A stretch of 64,000 bases of DNA from Rhizobium oryziradicis (GTDB lineage Bacteria; Pseudomonadota; Alphaproteobacteria; Rhizobiales; Rhizobiaceae), in NCBI RefSeq assembly GCF_001939045.1, contig NZ_MKIM01000026.1:62001-126000 (forward strand). Direction: 5' to 3'. The notes below the pieces were generated by a model, which saw nothing but the letters and a program-made list of their open reading frames with translations, was not told the origin of the DNA and made no database searches. Positions within the stretch are counted from its first letter, which is position 1, and each line of letters starts with the position of its first letter. Made by a program: the position numbers and the translations under genes. Below, one piece after another: positions 61,661 through 64,000 of the stretch.

Positions 61661-62602
61661 ATGCGCTTCAAGAATCTTGATCTGAACTTGTTGGCGGCGC
61701 TTGATACGCTGATCCGTGTCCGCAATGTGAGCCGTGCTGCCGAGGAAATGTTCATCACGCAGTCAGCGATGAGCAATGCGCTCGGGCGACTGCGGGACTA
61801 TTTTGACGATCCGCTTCTCATCCAGGTCGGCCGGTCCATGGAACTGTCGCCGTTGGCCGCGTCCCTTGAACAGGCTGTGCGCGATATCATCGTGCGCATC
61901 GAGGCTGCCGTCGTTTCAACCCCGTCATTCTCTCCTGAGGTTTCGAACCGGAGCTTCAGTTTCATCGTGTCCGACTACACCGTCCTCACAATCATGCCGC
62001 CTTTTCTCCAGCGTCTGGAAAAAATGGCTCCCGCCATCCAGATTGAATTCAAGCCACAACAGAACCATCCGCATTTGCTGCTGGAACGCGGCGAGGCTGA
62101 CTTGCTGATTGCGCCTGAGGTGTTCTGTTCCACCAATCATCCGATGGAACCATTGCTGGAAGACCGGCTATGTTGCGTCGTTGATGCGGATGGGCCTTTC
62201 TCTACCGGTGTGATATCGCAGGCCGACTTTCTCTCCGCGGGCCATATCGTCATGCAGCCGCCGAATGGCGGCGATAGCTTCGCCCAACGCGCCTTCGATC
62301 ATCTCGGTATCAAGCTCAGGATCGAAGTAACGACCTATTTCTTCACCTCGCTTCCGCTGCTTGTTCGCGGAAGTCGAAGGATCGGTCTGGTGCAACAGAG
62401 TTTGGCGCACGTGCTGTCGAAAATTGATGGCATCAAGATTGTGGAGCCGCCGTATCCTTTGCCCGCCCTGCGGCAGTCGCTTCAGTGGCACAGTTATCGC
62501 ACCCGCGATCCGGCCCTCTCGTGGATTCGTGAGCAGATCCATGAGACGGTCCGCGCAATTGCTGACGGGAGCGCTGTGCAGAGCCCGGCTTCTGTGACCT
62601 GA
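61661..62602 (+). CDS. LysR-family regulator (NodD/NahR-like) of the catabolic cluster
   Basis: A 313-residue regulator. The start FKNLDLNLLAALDTLIRVRNVSRAAEEMF (in parts) with the QSAMSNALGRLRDYFDDPLL recognition helix is the NodD/NahR/LinR subgroup that answers to aromatic ligands. GGAGG lies before the ATG. It is divergent from the catabolic operon and co-directional with the MetA-like channel gene at 62880, so it can control both sides. The inducer is probably the pathway substrate or an early intermediate. Confidence 0.9.
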   Translation: MRFKNLDLNLLAALDTLIRVRNVSRAAEEMFITQSAMSNALGRLRDYFDDPLLIQVGRSMELSPLAASLEQAVRDIIVRIEAAVVSTPSFSPEVSNRSFSFIVSDYTVLTIMPPFLQRLEKMAPAIQIEFKPQQNHPHLLLERGEADLLIAPEVFCSTNHPMEPLLEDRLCCVVDADGPFSTGVISQADFLSAGHIVMQPPNGGDSFAQRAFDHLGIKLRIEVTTYFFTSLPLLVRGSRRIGLVQQSLAHVLSKIDGIKIVEPPYPLPALRQSLQWHSYRTRDPALSWIREQIHETVRAIADGSAVQSPASVT

Positions 62603-62681
62603 CAAATACGCTCCCCCTCACGTATTTATTTTGCGAATAGCTCCTATTGCCAATGACCATTTTACATTTGTCAAGCGGCGG

Positions 62682-62697
62682 CTTAGTTCGGACTAAG
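62682..62697. promoter_or_regulatory. Dyad CTTAGT-N4-ACTAAG before the MetA-like gene
   Basis: Perfect six-base arms around TCGG, in the 277-bp gap between LysR and the outer-membrane gene. It may be an operator for the channel gene; the LysR or another regulator could bind it. The rest of the gap holds no gene. Confidence 0.4.
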
Positions 62698-62879
62698 GAC
62701 GGTATCGGGTTTCTCAGAAAGATCTCGATCTGCCGGCGGTGAGGTGGCCGCCAAGGGGGAATAACAACAGACAATCTGGATGACCAGGCCCGCTGACTGC
62801 GAGGATGAGGTCCCGTGCGCGTTTGCGAGCGGACTCGCTGGTGGGATCCTGGTCTTTGTTCATGTGAGGAGGATGGAGA

Positions 62880-63767
62880 ATGAAATTCAGGACGTTCGGA
62901 CTTGTCGCGGCGCTCGCGGTGACCGCGCTCTGTCAGGCACAGGCAGCCGAAAACGGCAACACGCAATACTCACCGGGATCAGCACAATTTTTTGCTGCGG
63001 GCATTCCTCCCTACCCCGGTCTCTACTTCCTTTCCCAGACAAATTATTTCTCTGCCGACAGGACCAATGACTCGAACGGCAACAGGGTGCCAATTGATTT
63101 CAATGTCAAGGCATTGGCGGAAACCATGCGCTTTCTCTATGTCAGCGACATCGAAATCGGAGGCGCTCAGCTTTGGGGGCAGGTCGTCGTTCCCCTCGTT
63201 CATCTGAACCTGTCTGTGCCGTTCGGTAGCGACACCGCCTTTGGACTTGCCGATATGACCACGACCTTAGGCTTGGTGTGGCACACCGATAGAAACAATT
63301 CTTTCGTGTTCGGTGTGGATCTGGCAATGCCAACCGGCAGGTACAGCCCCTCCGACATCGCCAATATCGGCAACAACCACTGGTCCGTTCAGCCGACCGT
63401 CGGCTATCACTATTCGGACCCGCAGGGACTGGAACTTGCAACGACGGCCCGTTTGATCTTCAACACGGAGAACCATGATACCGACTACACGAATGGTACG
63501 GAATTCGTGCTGGATTATGCAGTCGGCTGGAACCTGGACAAGTGGCGCATTGGTGCTGTGGGATACTATCTTCAACAGATCTCGGATGACCGTGGCCCAG
63601 GGGTTGCGGCCGATGGGCATCGCGGCAGAGGTTTTGCCCTTGGTCCATCGCTCACCTATTCCTTCAATCCGGGCTTGCAGGTCAGCGCGTCCTGGCAGCA
63701 TGACATCGTGGCAGAAAACCGCCCGCAAGGCGATTCGGTGTGGGTCAACTTCGCCACAAAGTTCTGA
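62880..63767 (+). CDS. Outer-membrane MetA-pathway-of-phenol-degradation-like channel
   Basis: A 295-residue exported protein with a signal peptide (residues 1-22, cut near AQA-AE) and alternating beta-strand pattern ending in an aromatic residue (WVNFATKF), as in outer-membrane barrels. It resembles the SphA/MetA-type proteins linked to phenol and aromatic breakdown (PIDFNVKALAETMRFLYVSD, MPTGRYSPSDIANIGNNHWS in parts). It should admit the hydrophobic or aromatic substrate. Its neighbour LysR and the facing catabolic operon support one regulon. Confidence 0.85.
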   Translation: MKFRTFGLVAALAVTALCQAQAAENGNTQYSPGSAQFFAAGIPPYPGLYFLSQTNYFSADRTNDSNGNRVPIDFNVKALAETMRFLYVSDIEIGGAQLWGQVVVPLVHLNLSVPFGSDTAFGLADMTTTLGLVWHTDRNNSFVFGVDLAMPTGRYSPSDIANIGNNHWSVQPTVGYHYSDPQGLELATTARLIFNTENHDTDYTNGTEFVLDYAVGWNLDKWRIGAVGYYLQQISDDRGPGVAADGHRGRGFALGPSLTYSFNPGLQVSASWQHDIVAENRPQGDSVWVNFATKF

Positions 63768-63806
63768 GGGCCGGGTGAAGGTCCGCTCGACCATTGATTA
63801 ATGTGG

Positions 63807-63840
63807 CAGGCGCTTGATGATCTCAATCATCAAGCGCCTG
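63807..63840 (+). terminator. Strong hairpin after the MetA-like gene
   Basis: CAGGCGCTTGATGA pairs perfectly with TCATCAAGCGCCTG over 14 bp around a TCTCAA loop, 40 bp after the stop, followed by ATGTTTTTC. This is a good intrinsic terminator for the plus-strand channel gene and may also serve a minus-strand gene beyond the window. Confidence 0.75.
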
Positions 63841-63964
63841 ATGTTTTTCAGTGTTTGAGATTGTCTTTGCGGGAAAAGTGCCCGGTCATTTCATCCCCTC
63901 TCGATACCCGAAAAGCAGCGGTCAAACGATTGTGCAATGCTGGCCACACCATTTACCAAACCAC

Positions 63965-64000
63965 TTGCCTCACCAGTTGCCTCACAAGTTGCCATGCCGG
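63965..64000. repeat. Start of a 12-bp tandem repeat running off the window edge
   Basis: TTGCCTCACCAG, TTGCCTCACAAG and TTGCCATGCCGG are three adjacent 12-base units, the third diverging. The array reaches the window end so its length is unknown. It may be coding (a four-residue repeat) or intergenic. Confidence 0.45.

Noticed and set aside
63965..64000. CRISPR array at the right edge
   Set aside because: Units are adjacent 12-mers without spacers; no cas gene is present.

Overview
The window looks like an accessory part (secondary chromosome or megaplasmid) of a soil or plant-associated alphaproteobacterium of the Hyphomicrobiales, most likely Brucellaceae (Ochrobactrum type) or Rhizobiaceae. 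This rests on codon usage and GC, the gene families (fused Dpp-type ATPases, a gamma-glutamyltransferase/DUF1028 operon, many GntR/LysR/TetR regulators) and an extragenic palindrome-like repeat of a rhizobial kind. Genus is inference. No rRNA, tRNA or CRISPR array was seen.

Layout. 1-2.5 kb: end of an operon of three Gfo/Idh/MocA oxidoreductases. 2.5-4.1 kb: a scar holding a YCII/MetQ chimeric pseudogene and a frameshifted AraC regulator. 4.3-7.9 kb: TetR regulator divergent from SDR, Old Yellow Enzyme and SDR genes. 7.9-8.6 kb: dead IS6-family element. 8.6-11.7 kb: ECF sigma/anti-sigma operon with YceI, a secreted COG4315-type protein and cytochrome b561; two promoters share the same two-block motif. 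12.0-20.5 kb: GntR/UTRA regulator divergent from a peptide-type ABC importer flanked by two M20 genes, one of which lacks several metal ligands. 20.7-23.4 kb: IS scraps, a VOC protein and a LysR regulator. 23.4-29.8 kb: TetR-FabF unit divergent from an RND efflux pump. 30.1-32.5 kb: SDR, AraC regulator and an SDR/amidohydrolase deletion fusion. 32.5-41.1 kb: GntR/FCD-controlled gamma-glutamyl peptide import and cleavage operon.

41.2-52.4 kb is a graveyard: IS6, tyrosine recombinase, Tn3 (tnpA, tnpR, res-like dyad), IS3 and IS110 fragments, a dead EamA exporter with its truncated MocR regulator, and the remains of a type VI secretion VgrG/PAAR-associated toxin locus. The toxin (C-terminal PD-(D/E)XK-like nuclease signature) and vgrG are broken, but three putative immunity genes remain open. 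An AT-rich SUKH gene and a PAAR-like fragment lie between two inverted IS6 copies.

52.5-63.8 kb: a compact, apparently intact catabolic cluster on the minus strand (alpha/beta C-C hydrolase, EthD protein, extradiol-type VOC dioxygenase, Rieske ferredoxin, FAD monooxygenase, MFS transporter, cupin, FAH-family hydrolase, epimerase, cyclase) divergent from a LysR regulator and an outer-membrane MetA-like channel. It reads as a ring hydroxylation, ring cleavage and hydrolysis pathway of unknown substrate, and is the best candidate here for an undescribed working system.
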